Positions 60,951 to 61,016 of a stretch of DNA of 61,016 bases are shown here, in pieces. The notes under the pieces were generated by a model. The model searched no databases. It was not told the DNA's origin and saw only the letters and a program-made list of their open reading frames with translations. Numbering within the stretch: position 1 is the stretch's first letter; each line of letters opens with the position of its first letter. The position numbers and the translations under genes are program-made. Source of the DNA: Acidovorax sp. (GTDB lineage Bacteria; Pseudomonadota; Gammaproteobacteria; Burkholderiales; Burkholderiaceae_C); the NCBI GenBank assembly GCA_018780365.1, contig JADMJR010000017.1, positions 1 to 61,016 on the forward strand, written 5' to 3'.

Positions 60951-61016
60951 ATGAAATTCCAGCCCGACCGCTCGAACGCACAAACCATCAGCGGCTACGG
61001 CCCCGGCTGGATCGGC
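60951..61016 (+). CDS. Mth938-like domain protein, N-terminal fragment
   Basis: The first 22 codons (MKFQPDRSNAQTISGYGPGW and two more) are in the window and the gene runs off its right edge. This N-terminus is characteristic of the small Mth938/DUF498 proteins that are common in betaproteobacteria. Function is unknown. It is divergent from the aminotransferase gene. Confidence 0.72.
   Translation, partial: MKFQPDRSNAQTISGYGPGWIG

Overview
The window is a chromosomal segment from a high-GC betaproteobacterium. It is most likely a member of the Comamonadaceae (Acidovorax/Delftia/Comamonas type). The support is the gene content (FimT-PilV-PilW-PilX-PilY1-PilE pilin cluster; ClpB, MoaE, MoaD, MoeA, MobB, ThrC, Hom and AlaA-type aminotransferase in one neighbourhood; many Bug and Liv solute-binding proteins) and three copies of a short TAGCT/CAGGCGC intergenic repeat that I associate with this family. 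No rRNA, tRNA or CRISPR array was seen.

Layout. 1-6801: minor pilin/PilY1/PilE cluster, more AT-rich than the rest. 6812-6878: tandem CCCGAGG heptamers. 6904-20777: mixed housekeeping genes (ribD, amtB with a near-perfect sigma-54 promoter, a phospholipase D-like lipoprotein, dusC, a methyltransferase, an acetyltransferase, an overlapping response regulator/hybrid kinase pair, a coniferyl-type aldehyde dehydrogenase, a small membrane protein). 20853-24424: clpB, moaE and a small gene. 24510-49733: two small genes of unknown function, then a roughly 24.6-kb aromatic catabolic island. 49767-60801: moaD-moeA-mobB, thrC, an ATPase/tandem-repeat-protein pair, hom, a DUF1176-like gene and an alaA-type aminotransferase. 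60951-61016: the start of an Mth938-like gene.

The island has two linked halves. The first (25143-35765) is a homoprotocatechuate (3,4-dihydroxyphenylacetate) meta-cleavage operon. Its order of transcription is hpaG1-hpaG2-hpaE-hpaD-hpaF-hpaH-hpaI, then a Bug-type binding protein, succinate-semialdehyde dehydrogenase and a Liv-type binding protein. A divergent MarR-family HpaR gene faces a promoter with two matching operator copies. The second half (35931-49733) has a FeaR-like AraC regulator and a complete Liv ABC transporter bracketed by two paralogous binding proteins. It also has a phenylacetaldehyde-type dehydrogenase, a GMC oxidoreductase and, divergently, an SDR, a MoaF-family protein, a SnoaL-like protein and a DapA-family protein. 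No 4-hydroxyphenylacetate hydroxylase (HpaBC) is present. I therefore infer a route from a phenylethanoid alcohol, amine or aldehyde through an arylacetate into the Hpa ring-cleavage pathway.

Two insertions look important. The island separates moaE from moaD-moeA-mobB, which are normally neighbours. A two-gene unit (P-loop ATPase plus a protein with eight or nine 48-residue repeats) sits between hom and thrC, a pair usually adjacent, with only 35 and 6 bases of spacer. This ATPase/repeat-protein pair is the best candidate here for an undescribed signalling or defence system. A 270-base MITE-like element with 23-base inverted ends begins at the stop codon of the AraC-family gene.
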